A DNA stretch of 64,000 nucleotides from assembly GCF_013030265.1 (NCBI RefSeq), contig NZ_WPZQ01000008.1, positions 1 through 64,000 on the forward strand, written 5' to 3'. The DNA comes from Ruegeria arenilitoris. Lineage in GTDB: Bacteria > Pseudomonadota > Alphaproteobacteria > Rhodobacterales > Rhodobacteraceae. The translations under genes were made by a program, and so were the position numbers. Under the pieces are notes generated by a model. That model saw only the letters and a list, made by a program, of their open reading frames with translations. It searched no databases and was not told the origin of the DNA. The number at the start of each line of letters is the position of its first letter. Position 1 is the first letter of the stretch. This document shows positions 28,080-37,458 of this stretch, one piece after another.

Positions 28080-29036
28080 TTAGTTGGTTGGATTGTCGTA
28101 ATCGGCGATGTCGTTGATCAGCGTGACAGTGGCCATCTTCCCTGTCCCATCGTCAAAGGCTGCCTGCCACGCGAATGAGGCCTGCACACCGCCGGGCCCC
28201 TCGATCGGCACTTTGGGTTTTGGCAGGAATACCTCATGCGCAACAAATTCGAGGCTCTTCTCGGCATCGATCTGGTACTTGAAACTCAGTTCACAAGCCG
28301 CACCGCTTGTGGCCTGATCCATCAGCGTCGCATCGCCATAACGAATGTCGATTGTTCCCGACATCATCGCTTTCCCGGGATCGGCCCCATCAATCTTGCC
28401 ATCCGCTCGGATGGTTTCGACCCGATCGAGACTGTTGTTGTAGGTCACCTGGCCCTGAACCACATTACCCAACTGCGCACCGTCGCGGCTGATTGAACCG
28501 GTGAAAGATCCAAATCGGCTGATCACTTCCTGCTGCATTGTGCCAACAGCCGAAACTGACCCTTTATTTTCGCCCTGAGCGATGACATTCACCGTCGCTG
28601 TCACAAGCCCGGAACGTTGCATTTGAAACGAAATGGAATCTGCCATGCAACCCGAAACCATTGCATAGTGCGGAACCTCGGGCAGACCGGTTTCAGCGGA
28701 GAAGCTGGGAATGGCCCAGGACCCGCTTGAGAACACATGGGTGTAAGGCCCCGTTCCTGTCGTGACGGGATTTCCGAATAGGGCCTTGAGCCAGACACCG
28801 ATATACCGGACATCGATCGGGATCGCGACTTCACCATCCGCCGTGATTGCGTCCCGGGTTGGCGGCTGGGCATCTCGTCCGAGCCCGAGCAGATCATCCT
28901 CGATCAGCCCTTGTTCGCTGCCCAGTGTCGACCGGGAAAAAGGCATCTTCCAATATGATCCCGCGGCGGGCGGGGTGCCGTAGACAGATTCAAACGCGAG
29001 CGCAAACTGCGACCGCGCGCCTTGAGCGCGTGCCAT
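28080..29036 (-). CDS. Major tail tube protein
   Basis: 318 residues, beta-rich. N-terminal AFESVYGTPPAAGSYWKMPF and the layout (long beta strands with Gly/Ser loops, C-terminal FAWQAAFDDGTGKMATVTLIND) fit phage tail tube proteins. It sits between the tail completion genes and the chaperone pair. It polymerises into the tail tube; the extra C-terminal length may be an exposed Ig-like domain. Confidence 0.7.
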   Translation of the reverse strand: MARAQGARSQFALAFESVYGTPPAAGSYWKMPFSRSTLGSEQGLIEDDLLGLGRDAQPPTRDAITADGEVAIPIDVRYIGVWLKALFGNPVTTGTGPYTHVFSSGSWAIPSFSAETGLPEVPHYAMVSGCMADSISFQMQRSGLVTATVNVIAQGENKGSVSAVGTMQQEVISRFGSFTGSISRDGAQLGNVVQGQVTYNNSLDRVETIRADGKIDGADPGKAMMSGTIDIRYGDATLMDQATSGAACELSFKYQIDAEKSLEFVAHEVFLPKPKVPIEGPGGVQASFAWQAAFDDGTGKMATVTLINDIADYDNPTN

Positions 29037-29059
29037 ATTAACGTCCTTTCAGGAGTGTC

Positions 29060-29500
29060 TCAGATAAGAGGGTCCGGCGTGCCGTAAGTCAGGATCACAC
29101 CGATGGTTGCGGCTTTCAGCCCTTGTGCGCCTTCGACAGGCAATTCCAGCGGCGCCGGCGCTTCGCCGACAACGTAGTCACACAGACCGCCAAGAGTTCG
29201 ATCAGATGAGATTGCCGTGCCGATCGCCTGCTTGAGAACATCAAACTTTGCATCACGTGCCGTCGAACTGGAACCATTGACGATGATATCCACCTCAGCG
29301 CGGTGATCATAAATGTACTCGGTTGGCGATAGTGTAATTTCCGGCACTCCGGGATCACCATCCTGGAGCACGACGGAACCCAGCGAAGGAATCCGATCCG
29401 GGTAGAATTCATTTCGCTCAAACGAAGCACCCGAAGGCAGAGCCGTTTTGATGGCTGTCGTCAGCGCCTTCAGGACTTGTTCTGATTTGCTGTCGGCCAT
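29060..29500 (-). CDS. Tail terminator / completion protein (gpU-like)
   Basis: 146 residues from the ATG at 29500 (GGAG upstream; the frame continues to 29524 without a better start). Mixed helix then beta (LPSGASFERNEFYPDRIPSL, YIYDHRAEVDIIVNGSS), typical of tail completion proteins that cap the tail tube. Position directly before the tube gene supports the call. Confidence 0.55.
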   Translation of the reverse strand: MADSKSEQVLKALTTAIKTALPSGASFERNEFYPDRIPSLGSVVLQDGDPGVPEITLSPTEYIYDHRAEVDIIVNGSSSTARDAKFDVLKQAIGTAISSDRTLGGLCDYVVGEAPAPLELPVEGAQGLKAATIGVILTYGTPDPLI

Positions 29501-29501
29501 C

Positions 29502-30140
29502 CTAGTTTCTCCAATTGGCGACAATCAGCTCTGGCAACTGGTTGTGCCACTTCCGTGCCGCTCGATCGAGGTCGAGGCGTTTTCTCAGTTTCACCTGCGG
29601 GATCAGCACAAAGATCGGTTTGGTCACTTTAGACCGACGTTTCCGCTTCGACCCTCGCCAGGACACCGGGTCGTATTGCTTGCGGTCCAGCAATTCGCCG
29701 TCTGTTACCAACAGGCCGGGTTTCCCGCGACGATACACAAACCGCAGCTTCTTGCCGGTTCTCTGCTCCCACATATGTGGCGTGATCGGCTTGTTCCGGG
29801 GTCCGCGCATACGCGCAACTTCTGCAATCGGGATGGCCAGCCAGAACCCATCTCTAGAGCGAACCAATGCGCCGCGATCATGCGCGTCCACAATCTTTGC
29901 CGCCCTACTGAAGACCAGAGAAGCCGCGGACAGGCTGTCTGTGTGGCCCGGAAAGGTCACCTGGCGGATTGTCTTGCCCAACCGGGTGCCGAGCCCTGCC
30001 CCTTTGATTTGGCTTCGCCAGTCGGTCTTGAGACCCCGGCCCGCGGCCCGTACCCCTTTGGTGACGGCGCGTTCGCCTTTCCGCAACTCCTTGAGCAGGA
30101 CCGTTTCCGGGTCTTCTATGACCCCGAAGTCGAATTTCAT
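29502..30140 (-). CDS. Phage protein of the neck/tail region (DUF6441-like)
   Basis: 212 residues, very basic. RGLKTDWRSQIKGAGLG and the WEQRTGKKLRFVYRRGKPGLL segment fit the DUF6441 group seen in rhodobacterial phages, where it takes the place of the Z-like tail completion protein. It lies between the head-tail connector and the terminator gene. The role in joining the tail is inferred. Confidence 0.5.
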   Translation of the reverse strand: MKFDFGVIEDPETVLLKELRKGERAVTKGVRAAGRGLKTDWRSQIKGAGLGTRLGKTIRQVTFPGHTDSLSAASLVFSRAAKIVDAHDRGALVRSRDGFWLAIPIAEVARMRGPRNKPITPHMWEQRTGKKLRFVYRRGKPGLLVTDGELLDRKQYDPVSWRGSKRKRRSKVTKPIFVLIPQVKLRKRLDLDRAARKWHNQLPELIVANWRN

Positions 30141-30141
30141 A

Positions 30142-30444
30142 TCACACCGGCACAGTCTTCAGAACGACCTTCAGTCTGCGTGGGTCCCGGTATTCATGAG
30201 ACGTGACCTCGCGCATCACTCCCCCGACCTCAAACGTCAGACCGTCTGACCAGCCTTCAAAATCTTTTGCCCGGATCTCGTAGATACCGGTTTCTTCGAT
30301 AAAACCCGAACCATTGAATTCGCGCACCTCATCCCCTTCCGATGGCAACATCAGGACGGGCGTAGGTTTGGAATACGGGTTCAGAATTGCTTCGACGCCA
30401 AGTGCCTCAAAGGTGGCGTCGATGCAGAGTTGAGCCTCAAACAT
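30142..30444 (-). CDS. Head-tail connector (gpFII-like)
   Basis: 100 residues, beta-rich, with FEVGGVMREVTSHEYRDPRR near the C-terminus, as in FII-type head-tail joining proteins of lambda-like phages. It overlaps the stop/start with the small upstream gene at 30444. It links the portal-adaptor complex to the tail. Confidence 0.55.
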   Translation of the reverse strand: MFEAQLCIDATFEALGVEAILNPYSKPTPVLMLPSEGDEVREFNGSGFIEETGIYEIRAKDFEGWSDGLTFEVGGVMREVTSHEYRDPRRLKVVLKTVPV

Positions 30445-30635
30445 CAGTCGTCCGAGGTATTGGCCGAGTTCTTTTCAGATACGATCGTGCCCTTTTTCTC
30501 GGATTTCAGCTTCTTCGCTGCATCTGCCGGGATCGAACCACTCCAACCCGCTGGCAGAGTGCGGATGCTGCTGCGGTCAATCCGGTACGAGAATTCTTCG
30601 GTCACTTTTACAAGAACGCCAGATTTCTGACCCAT
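30444..30635 (-). CDS. Small phage structural or accessory protein
   Basis: 63 residues with a beta-rich N-terminus (GVLVKVTEEFSYRID) and a Lys/Ser-rich C-terminus. No domain recognised. Between capsid and connector genes; the position matches small gpFI-like packaging accessory proteins, but no similarity was verified. Confidence 0.45.
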   Translation of the reverse strand: MGQKSGVLVKVTEEFSYRIDRSSIRTLPAGWSGSIPADAAKKLKSEKKGTIVSEKNSANTSDD

Positions 30636-30722
30636 GTTTCAATACTCCTGAAAGAAGAAATGGCGCCACCTGCTGGTGGCGCCGGTGTTCAGAACGGGTT
30701 CATCCCGTACAGTCAGTTGGGG

Positions 30723-31751
30723 TTAATGGCCGCGAACCAGAACTCCGGGTCGCATGCTCATCGGAATGGTCTGCATCATGACTTCAACATCAACAAACCG
30801 GTCTTCCTGACGATCCGGGAACACGTTCGAATAGAACTCCTGCCCGGGCTGGTTGACCATGCCCATATAGTCGGCCGATCCGTTGAACTGACGGAACGTG
30901 GTCCGCGTTCCCATCGGATAAAACCGCACATCGCCATCCGGAATGAACGAGCGGGTCACGCTCGATCCATCTTCCTGTGGGACATCCGCCTCTGCCAGGT
31001 ATTCTTTCCAGAGGATGCCGCCAAATGAGAAGCCATCGGATGTGTCGTCACGCAACGGATCACCACCGTTTGTGTTCTGGAAGAACTTGTAGCGCTCCTT
31101 AAAATCGTCATGCCCCATCAACTTGTCAGTGAATGTCGGATGCATGCGCGCCCTCACCCCGCGGGAGACATCGCCCTTCAGGTTGGTTTTGATGTGGCGT
31201 GTCACTTCGCGGCATTTTGCCATGAGATCAGTACTTGATGTAGCAAGCGCAAAGTCTACAACTTTCTGAGTGATCCCGAATTCAGTAAACAGATCTACCA
31301 GGACCGAACCGTCCGCATCTTTGACCTGTCCCTGGATCGCGCCGGCACGTAGATATTCGCGGGTCACATCGGTGCTGCCGCGCAGCTCGCCCTGACGTTC
31401 GGCAACCTCACCCGCAACCTGTTTCAGCTCGGTTTCGGAACCAAAAGCGCGAATGCCGTCCACGTCATCGGCAGTGATCCGAGACTTAAGGCCAAAACGC
31501 TCGGTACGGAAATCACGCAGCTTGCGTTTCCCGCGCGCCTGCCCCGGCAACGATGTGCCCCGCGCAGAAGATTCAACCAACTGCAGATGCCCGTGATGCT
31601 TTTCGATCGAGAAGCTGACACCGCGGATAGACTTCGGTGCAAACAGGCCTTCCTCGCCCAGGTCTCCCCACTGGTTGGGGATTTCGCGCACGGCTTCGGA
31701 CAACTCCATGGCCCGAAACGCGTCGTTCTGGAAAATACTCATATGGGCCAT
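30723..31751 (-). CDS. Major capsid protein (lambda gpE-like)
   Basis: 342 residues. The sequence follows the E-type capsid layout: N-arm (SIFQNDAFRAMELSEAV), a long helix, and DGDVRFYPMGTR near the C-terminus ending in VQTIPMSMRPGVLVRGH-like strands. Position between decoration protein D and the connectors is as in lambda. It builds the procapsid together with the scaffold encoded within the S49 gene. Confidence 0.85.
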   Translation of the reverse strand: MAHMSIFQNDAFRAMELSEAVREIPNQWGDLGEEGLFAPKSIRGVSFSIEKHHGHLQLVESSARGTSLPGQARGKRKLRDFRTERFGLKSRITADDVDGIRAFGSETELKQVAGEVAERQGELRGSTDVTREYLRAGAIQGQVKDADGSVLVDLFTEFGITQKVVDFALATSSTDLMAKCREVTRHIKTNLKGDVSRGVRARMHPTFTDKLMGHDDFKERYKFFQNTNGGDPLRDDTSDGFSFGGILWKEYLAEADVPQEDGSSVTRSFIPDGDVRFYPMGTRTTFRQFNGSADYMGMVNQPGQEFYSNVFPDRQEDRFVDVEVMMQTIPMSMRPGVLVRGH

Positions 31752-31812
31752 GAAACGGCTCCTTCTAAAGTTAGCTCAACGTCAGTCAGACGTTGGGTTG
31801 GATTGGGGGTGA

Positions 31813-32181
31813 TCAGTTGGCGATGATGCCTTGCTGTTTCAGTTCAGCGACGGCTGCATCCCGCTTGGCTTCATTGTCGTAGGACGAGTGCCACGTCAGG
31901 CCGCCGCGACGAACCGTGGTGTGACGCGCCTGAATAACGGCCTCAACGTCCTGGTTTTCTGCAGGTGCAGGTGTCCGCAGCACGGCGACGGCTACTTCCG
32001 ATCCGTCATTGGCTGTCTCAACACTCGCCACGAACTTCTTGGTTGCGGTGATCTGGCCGAGAACCGTACCGGGTTCCAGATTGGCGCCTGATCCGATGGT
32101 GACAAGATCCCGGCTATACTGGCTGTTCTCTTCGAACAACAGGAAGTCGCCAGGCGTTTTGCCTTCTGTCAAAGTAGTCAT
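31813..32181 (-). CDS. Head decoration protein (lambda gpD-like)
   Basis: 122 residues. EGKTPGDFLLFEENSQYSRD and LEPGTVLGQITATKKFV match the D decoration protein that stabilises the expanded capsid. It is directly downstream of the protease/scaffold gene and upstream of the capsid gene, as in lambda. The C-terminal extension (about 25 residues) after the core may be surface exposed. Confidence 0.85.
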   Translation of the reverse strand: MTTLTEGKTPGDFLLFEENSQYSRDLVTIGSGANLEPGTVLGQITATKKFVASVETANDGSEVAVAVLRTPAPAENQDVEAVIQARHTTVRRGGLTWHSSYDNEAKRDAAVAELKQQGIIAN

Positions 32182-32237
32182 GGGGTTTCTCCCATTCAGG
32201 GTTCAGTTAAAGGGTTTGGGACGCTCCGTCCCGGTGG

Positions 32238-32675
32238 TCAGTTCCAGCGCTTTTTTTGCGCCGCCTTGACCGGGTTTTCCGGAGCATTCGCACCGGCTGG
32301 CATGTCCAGGTCTGTTTCATCCTGATCCATGTTTTCGCTCAGCGACCCTTTGGAGGACGTCTTCGGCGCGGCGGCGAGATGCACCTTGGCCTCCTCCGCG
32401 CTCATGTCGCTGTTAAAGGCCAGGCTTTTGGCCAGATCTTCGCGCCCCGCAGCCTCATCACAGTTCATGATGGCGGCGATGCGTTTGCGCTCGTCCGAAG
32501 CGCTGGGTGCCGGGCTGGAATTCGACTTCGACGCCGAAGCCATTTCTTTGTCTTTGTCAGGTTCCTGTTCGTTACCCTGCACTTCAGCTTGCTGCTCTTC
32601 GGTTTCCTGATTTTCGTCTTCAGGTGTGGTGTCTTCTGTTTCTGCGTTCTGGTCTTTCTTGGATTTCGTGTTCAT
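32238..32675 (-). CDS. Nested scaffold protein (Nu3-like)
   Basis: Within the protease gene, an ATG at 32675 is preceded by AGGAAAGT with good spacing and opens the same frame for 145 residues (MNTKSKKDQNAETED...). The product would be an acidic helical scaffold, as lambda Nu3 is made from within C. The ribosome site is stronger than expected by chance inside a coding region. Confidence 0.65.
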   Translation of the reverse strand: MNTKSKKDQNAETEDTTPEDENQETEEQQAEVQGNEQEPDKDKEMASASKSNSSPAPSASDERKRIAAIMNCDEAAGREDLAKSLAFNSDMSAEEAKVHLAAAPKTSSKGSLSENMDQDETDLDMPAGANAPENPVKAAQKKRWN

Positions 32676-33629
32676 GGGGTACTTTCCTCTATTGGCTTCC
32701 ATGCCAGGCAGGTTGAATTGCTGCCCATTGATTTGAGCGACGAAACGCTCGAACGCCTCCCGAGGGTTGGCGACTTCATCTGCAAGACCCTGCTCCACCG
32801 CATCCGCGCCGATGAAACAGCGAGCCTGCGTATCCAGAGCTGCCTGCGCATCAAATGCCTCCCCGCGACCCTCGCCGACAGTGTCTGCAAAGATCTGGCG
32901 CAGCGTTTCCATTTCCGCTTTCAGGCTGTCGCGCACATCATCCGGGAGTGGTTCGTAAGGGTTGCCATCGGCCTTATGTTCGCCGGCCGAAATCACCGTC
33001 ACCTGCACACCCATCTCTTTAAGCTGGGTGCTGAAGTCTGCATGCAGGCAAATGACGCCGATCGAACCGACGCCACCGGCGCGCGGCATGACCACATGCT
33101 CAGCCTGTGATGCCAGTGCATATGCGGCCGAGAATGCATAATCACAAACAAAGGACCAAACAGGCTTTTGCTCATTGGCCTTTCGGATTCGATCAGCCAG
33201 GTCAAAACACCCGGCGACCTCACCGCCATGGCTGTCGATCTCCAATGCAATCGCCCGTACCGAACGGTTTTCCAGCGCAGCGTCGATCTGGGCCGCGATC
33301 CCTTCATAAGACGTTTCGCCGGAGTAGCTGCCAATCCAAGCACCCCGATGGATCAGTGTTCCTGTAATTGGGATTACAGCGACACCGTCGAGCATTCGGA
33401 AGGCATCCCGGCGCCCTGCCCGGATCTCACCTCCCAGCCGTTCATCGAGCAAAGATGCATAAGGCTTGGCTGATGGTTTCGGATCACTGCCTGCATCCAC
33501 GCCCCCGATCTGAACCTGGTCCGCGCTCAACAGGCGTGGGCCCAATCCCTTTACAAAGGCCGCAGCTTTCGCCGGCGCAGCAAGAAGCGGCGCGTGAAAC
33601 ACACGCTGCACAATTTCCGGATAATTCAT
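32238..33629 (-). CDS. Head maturation protease S49 (gpC-like) with C-terminal scaffold domain
   Basis: 463 residues. Residues 1-310 are an S49/SppA-type serine protease: YAFSAAYALAS carries the catalytic Ser, and GGVGSIGVICLHADFS a second conserved motif. Residues 320-463 are acidic, Glu/Gln-rich and helical, the Nu3-type scaffold. It cleaves scaffold and connector proteins during maturation. An internal start makes the scaffold alone (see 32238-32675). Gene order portal-protease-decoration-capsid is lambda-like. Confidence 0.85.
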   Translation of the reverse strand: MNYPEIVQRVFHAPLLAAPAKAAAFVKGLGPRLLSADQVQIGGVDAGSDPKPSAKPYASLLDERLGGEIRAGRRDAFRMLDGVAVIPITGTLIHRGAWIGSYSGETSYEGIAAQIDAALENRSVRAIALEIDSHGGEVAGCFDLADRIRKANEQKPVWSFVCDYAFSAAYALASQAEHVVMPRAGGVGSIGVICLHADFSTQLKEMGVQVTVISAGEHKADGNPYEPLPDDVRDSLKAEMETLRQIFADTVGEGRGEAFDAQAALDTQARCFIGADAVEQGLADEVANPREAFERFVAQINGQQFNLPGMEANRGKYPMNTKSKKDQNAETEDTTPEDENQETEEQQAEVQGNEQEPDKDKEMASASKSNSSPAPSASDERKRIAAIMNCDEAAGREDLAKSLAFNSDMSAEEAKVHLAAAPKTSSKGSLSENMDQDETDLDMPAGANAPENPVKAAQKKRWN

Positions 33630-33633
33630 GGAG

Positions 33634-35232
33634 TCAGTCCTCAGGGTTCAGGTCAGGACCACCGTTATGCCCGATGAGTTTGGCAAAGCTCTCCTGCATG
33701 GGGTGCAACGTACCTTCTGGTAGAACGCTGATTTCGCGTTTGATCTGTTCGATATTGTCGGCAAAATCCGTGCCGGTAAGCTCGGCGGCCTCTTCTTCCA
33801 GCGTGGACATTCCCAGTGCCACGCGCATGGCCGCAGCCTGAGCCTCTTTGACCGGATCAACAAACCCTTTCCCGGGTCCGATCCACTTCGCCCGCGCATA
33901 GGCGGTCCAGTTCTCATAGAAATCAGGTGCAGACGATGGCAACGGCACATGCCCATCCATGATCTGCTCTTCCAGCCAGGCCATGAAGTACAACTGGCAA
34001 AAGCCCTGAGCGAAAGAAATCCGCCGAGCCGTCCAGCCACGCCATATCTCAATCATGGCAGCACGCGCGCTGGAATAATTGGTTTTCGACCAATCGCTCG
34101 CCAACTGCTCATACGAGATCCCGAGACCGCTTGCGATATGCCGGAGCACGGCCGCCTCGAAATCTGCGAATTGTGCCGCGGGCCGCGAGGTCTGCACCAT
34201 CCCGATTTCATCATTGGGATAGAGCATCGTGACCCGAGAACCACCCAGACGGATCTTGTTCTCGTTGTAGAAGTCAGCCCGATCCGACTGCATCGCAAGA
34301 ATGTTCTTGGAATCCCCGTCCCCGAAGATTTCATCAACAGCATCGGGGCCCATCGGCGATTTGATGAAAGCGGCCAGAACCGCATTGATCACCGCTGCCT
34401 GCAACTCAACCTTCGAATAGTGGTCCTCCATCCGCAGTTTCTCTACGATTGGAGCCAGCCGCGATACGCCCCGGGTCTGACCGTCCCGCAACTTATCAAA
34501 GAAATGGATCACTTGTGGGCGACCATTCCGCCCTTCCCGGCGAATTCGTTTCCAACGAAACCCATCAATATCCGACCAGGTGGTGTTGGGATGACCTTGC
34601 CTGAAATTATAGGCCGACGCTGCCCCGTATGACGTCAGATCAACACCGCCGCGCCGACGATGCGTGTCCCCAACATTTTGCGGATTCGATAACAGATCCG
34701 GATCAACGAGACGCAGCGTTGTATGGGTTTGCCGACGAACCCGCCAGTTAATGACACCGAGCGCTTCACCTTCCAGCATATAGCCCCGGTATGCGGTCCC
34801 GAACATCTGGGATACTGTCTGCGCTCGCGTCGTATCAGCCAGCTTCCGCGGATCATCTGCATAGTTTCTCCAGCGCGCCTCAAGCACCTCTTTGAATTCC
34901 TTCGCCCAATCCGGATCCAGACCAAGAGCGCGCCAGTCGGGCTTGCAAAGCGGACGGAAATTGGCACCGATGATGGCGTCAACCTCTTTGGAAACCGCCC
35001 CCGCTGCCCAGCCATTGTTACGGACCAGATCCCGAGTGCGGGCCGTGATGCGCTCCCGGCCTGGACCAATCTCTGCGTCTGGGGCAAGAACAGATGGCTG
35101 AAACCCTTGCATGGTATCAACGCCAGCGTCACCAGCGATGTAGGGCGCAGTTCCGTTAAAACCCGCGTCCCGCATTGCTGAGGTCTTCAGGCGGACAGAT
35201 CCGGGGCGAACCTTTGGATAGGATTGTTTCAA
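33634..35232 (-). CDS. Portal protein (lambda gpB-like)
   Basis: 532 residues. Motifs of the lambda B portal family are visible: the N-terminal AGDAGVDTMQGFQPS and RARDLVRNNGWAAGAV-like segment, VIHFFDKLRDGQTRGVSRLAP, and a C-terminal ASDWSKTNYSSARAAMIE. The protein forms the dodecameric ring at one vertex through which DNA is packaged. It is directly upstream of the protease gene (4-bp gap) and overlaps the gpW gene. Confidence 0.85.
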   Translation of the reverse strand: MKQSYPKVRPGSVRLKTSAMRDAGFNGTAPYIAGDAGVDTMQGFQPSVLAPDAEIGPGRERITARTRDLVRNNGWAAGAVSKEVDAIIGANFRPLCKPDWRALGLDPDWAKEFKEVLEARWRNYADDPRKLADTTRAQTVSQMFGTAYRGYMLEGEALGVINWRVRRQTHTTLRLVDPDLLSNPQNVGDTHRRRGGVDLTSYGAASAYNFRQGHPNTTWSDIDGFRWKRIRREGRNGRPQVIHFFDKLRDGQTRGVSRLAPIVEKLRMEDHYSKVELQAAVINAVLAAFIKSPMGPDAVDEIFGDGDSKNILAMQSDRADFYNENKIRLGGSRVTMLYPNDEIGMVQTSRPAAQFADFEAAVLRHIASGLGISYEQLASDWSKTNYSSARAAMIEIWRGWTARRISFAQGFCQLYFMAWLEEQIMDGHVPLPSSAPDFYENWTAYARAKWIGPGKGFVDPVKEAQAAAMRVALGMSTLEEEAAELTGTDFADNIEQIKREISVLPEGTLHPMQESFAKLIGHNGGPDLNPED

Positions 35233-35441
35233 AATGTCACTTTCCTGGAGGCGGCACCGGATGCAGCATCAGGCAGGCTGCGCTTCAGGCTCCTGATGTA
35301 CCGGCGTAGTTCAGTGATGTTTGCCCGCTGGAATTCGGTCGTGGCCCCGTCATATTCAACCTTCACCACCTTCGTTCCAAGCAGCAGCTTGTGCAGAGCT
35401 GCCTCTGCTTCAGCAATCCGTGTTTCGGTTTCAGTCGGCAT
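35229..35441 (-). CDS. Head-tail joining protein (gpW-like)
   Basis: About 70 residues from the ATG at 35441 (a longer start at 35450 is possible). Two helices (TRIAEAEAALHKLLLG, NITELRRYIRSLKRSL) separated by a beta hairpin (VVKVEYDGATTEF) are the fold and order of lambda gpW. It lies between terminase and portal genes, as expected, and overlaps both neighbours. Confidence 0.75.
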   Translation of the reverse strand: MPTETETRIAEAEAALHKLLLGTKVVKVEYDGATTEFQRANITELRRYIRSLKRSLPDAASGAASRKVTF

Positions 35442-37458
35442 GGCCAGCAATCACCTGCGAAAGTTTGCGTTTGGGGAGTTCATCATCGTCGGCGTGTTCA
35501 TCGGCGGGCGGCACAACACTGACAGCAGCATCGAACAAATCACCCTGCATATCCGGCGCAGGTTGACCGCGTTCGGCCTCCAACTCATCCCATTGATCAT
35601 CAGTCAGTGACGCCCAACCCTTTCGGCGGGCCGCGGCTTCGGCATACAGCTCCGTATCAAGAGCTTCGTTTCTTCGGGTCGGCTCAACCAGGTCCCATTT
35701 CGCCGTCATCACCCCGGATCTTTGGCGTGTCAGAATCCGAACCTCGGAGGTGATCTGGCGATAGTATTCATCACCAAGCCCACGCGCGAACTGGCAATAA
35801 CCCCGCTCTTCAGGGTCCTCCTGGCGAACCCAGGTATAGAACTGACCTTTCATTAGTGAGACATTCAGAATGAACGCCCGCTTCTGACGCCGTTTTGCCT
35901 TTCCGTCATTCCGACGCTCGAACTTCATCGGCACCATCAGAGGTCCGTTCTGAGTCGAGCCCCCTTTCATGATGATCACCCGGGACCATGGATGGGTTTT
36001 GGCCCAACTCCAGACATCATCGGTATAGGTGCCACCATCGATGGCAAGCGCATCCAGTTTGATGCCGTAGCCCAGCTCCGTCCGCCATTCCTGTTTGAGC
36101 ATGGCATTGAGCGCCGCCCGGCATTCCTCTGACCCGATGTGGTGAGGAATGATCTTGTAGTCGACAGTCCACCGCTTCCGGTTTCTGCCAAAGGCCTTCA
36201 GGTGCACCTCTGTCCGGTCATCCTGACAATCGACGCCGGCGGTAAACAGAACACCTGATGCAGGAAGGACACCCGGAGACAGTGGCCGAATGCCGAACTC
36301 GCCGCTGTCTGCCCCTTCATCCGCTTTTTCGGTTCGATCCCGAAGCGCTTCCCAATCCGGCGCATCGTTGGCCTGTTCATAGGCCAGACCAAGAACATCG
36401 TTGTGGAACGTCTGTTCGGTTTCCGCTTCAACCGACTTCTGAACTTCCTCGGCCGTGGTATTGCTGGTTTTGATCCGGGTCCAACCCATGACCCTGGCAT
36501 ACCGATACGCGATCGAGGCCCAGTCTCGCTGTGGCGCATAGGCTCGCCACAGAAAAAACCCGGGGTGATCGCCATTCGGATTGGTCGCCCTCCAACGGCC
36601 TTTGAGAACGATTTGCTCCTTGTAGCTGTGCTTGATCAGCTCGTGGCATGCATCACACCGAAAACACGCCGCCGCCAATCGCTCGGGATCGATGTTCTCC
36701 CGGAAGTTCTCCCATGTCAGTGGCGCCATGTTGCCGCAATGCGGGCAAGGCACATCGTAAAGCCGCTGGTCGCTGCGATCATATGCGCGCGTAATCCGGC
36801 AGGTGCCTTTGATCAGCGGTGTGGAGACCCGAAGTATTTTGGCGTCTTCGAATCCTTCCGCCCGGCTTTCCGCCAGTTCTTCCGGATCGCCCTTGTCCGT
36901 CATGTCGAACTTGGCGAGGTCGTCCATGATGACCAATCGTCGCGTCGTTCCCGTCAGATCCGCCGGAGATCCAGCCGAAACGATCCGAAGGGAACCACTC
37001 AGGTCCAGCGTGTCCTGGTCTTTTGTGTTGTCCCTGTTGTTTCCGTTGGTTCCGACACCGAAAATCTTTCGCAGGCTGGGCGCTTGCCGCCGCATCGGGT
37101 TCCACTTGGTGTTTACCCACTCGTCCTTTGCGGATGAAGTTGGATGAACCACAAGACTGTCCAGTGCCGTGTATTCATGCCAGGCACCCAGCGTCGGATT
37201 GATGACCGACACAGTCTTGCCCCACTGCGCAGATCCGAGCAGCGAGACTTCGCGGCATGGATGCTCCGGAGACAGAACCTCATGAATCTCCCTCAGAAAG
37301 GGAAACCGATCGATATTGAACGGACCCGGCATCGGAGACCGTTCGTCAAATTCAATATTTTCCTCGCACCAACGCGTAATGTCGGGCGGTGGTGCCGGAG
37401 CGATCGCTTCGGACAATGCCGAGGCCACGACCGCCTCGGAAGAAGTCAGGAACCCCAT
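35431..37458 (-). CDS. Terminase large subunit (lambda gpA-like)
   Basis: 675 residues. A Walker A-like P-loop (GSAQWGKT), an acidic Walker B (LVIMDDLAKF), and a zinc-ribbon-like CPHCG...CFRCDAC segment are visible in the ATPase half; the C-terminal half contains the nuclease region (GVDCQDDRTEVHLKAFGR, DALAIDGGTYTDDVW). The enzyme cuts cos-type ends and pumps DNA into the head. The start overlaps the stop of the small terminase gene. Confidence 0.9.
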   Translation of the reverse strand: MGFLTSSEAVVASALSEAIAPAPPPDITRWCEENIEFDERSPMPGPFNIDRFPFLREIHEVLSPEHPCREVSLLGSAQWGKTVSVINPTLGAWHEYTALDSLVVHPTSSAKDEWVNTKWNPMRRQAPSLRKIFGVGTNGNNRDNTKDQDTLDLSGSLRIVSAGSPADLTGTTRRLVIMDDLAKFDMTDKGDPEELAESRAEGFEDAKILRVSTPLIKGTCRITRAYDRSDQRLYDVPCPHCGNMAPLTWENFRENIDPERLAAACFRCDACHELIKHSYKEQIVLKGRWRATNPNGDHPGFFLWRAYAPQRDWASIAYRYARVMGWTRIKTSNTTAEEVQKSVEAETEQTFHNDVLGLAYEQANDAPDWEALRDRTEKADEGADSGEFGIRPLSPGVLPASGVLFTAGVDCQDDRTEVHLKAFGRNRKRWTVDYKIIPHHIGSEECRAALNAMLKQEWRTELGYGIKLDALAIDGGTYTDDVWSWAKTHPWSRVIIMKGGSTQNGPLMVPMKFERRNDGKAKRRQKRAFILNVSLMKGQFYTWVRQEDPEERGYCQFARGLGDEYYRQITSEVRILTRQRSGVMTAKWDLVEPTRRNEALDTELYAEAAARRKGWASLTDDQWDELEAERGQPAPDMQGDLFDAAVSVVPPADEHADDDELPKRKLSQVIAGHAD

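Noticed and set aside
32256-33110. 284-codon plus-strand frame inside the protease gene
   Set aside because: Antisense to a clear S49 protease with correct gene order; no family features.
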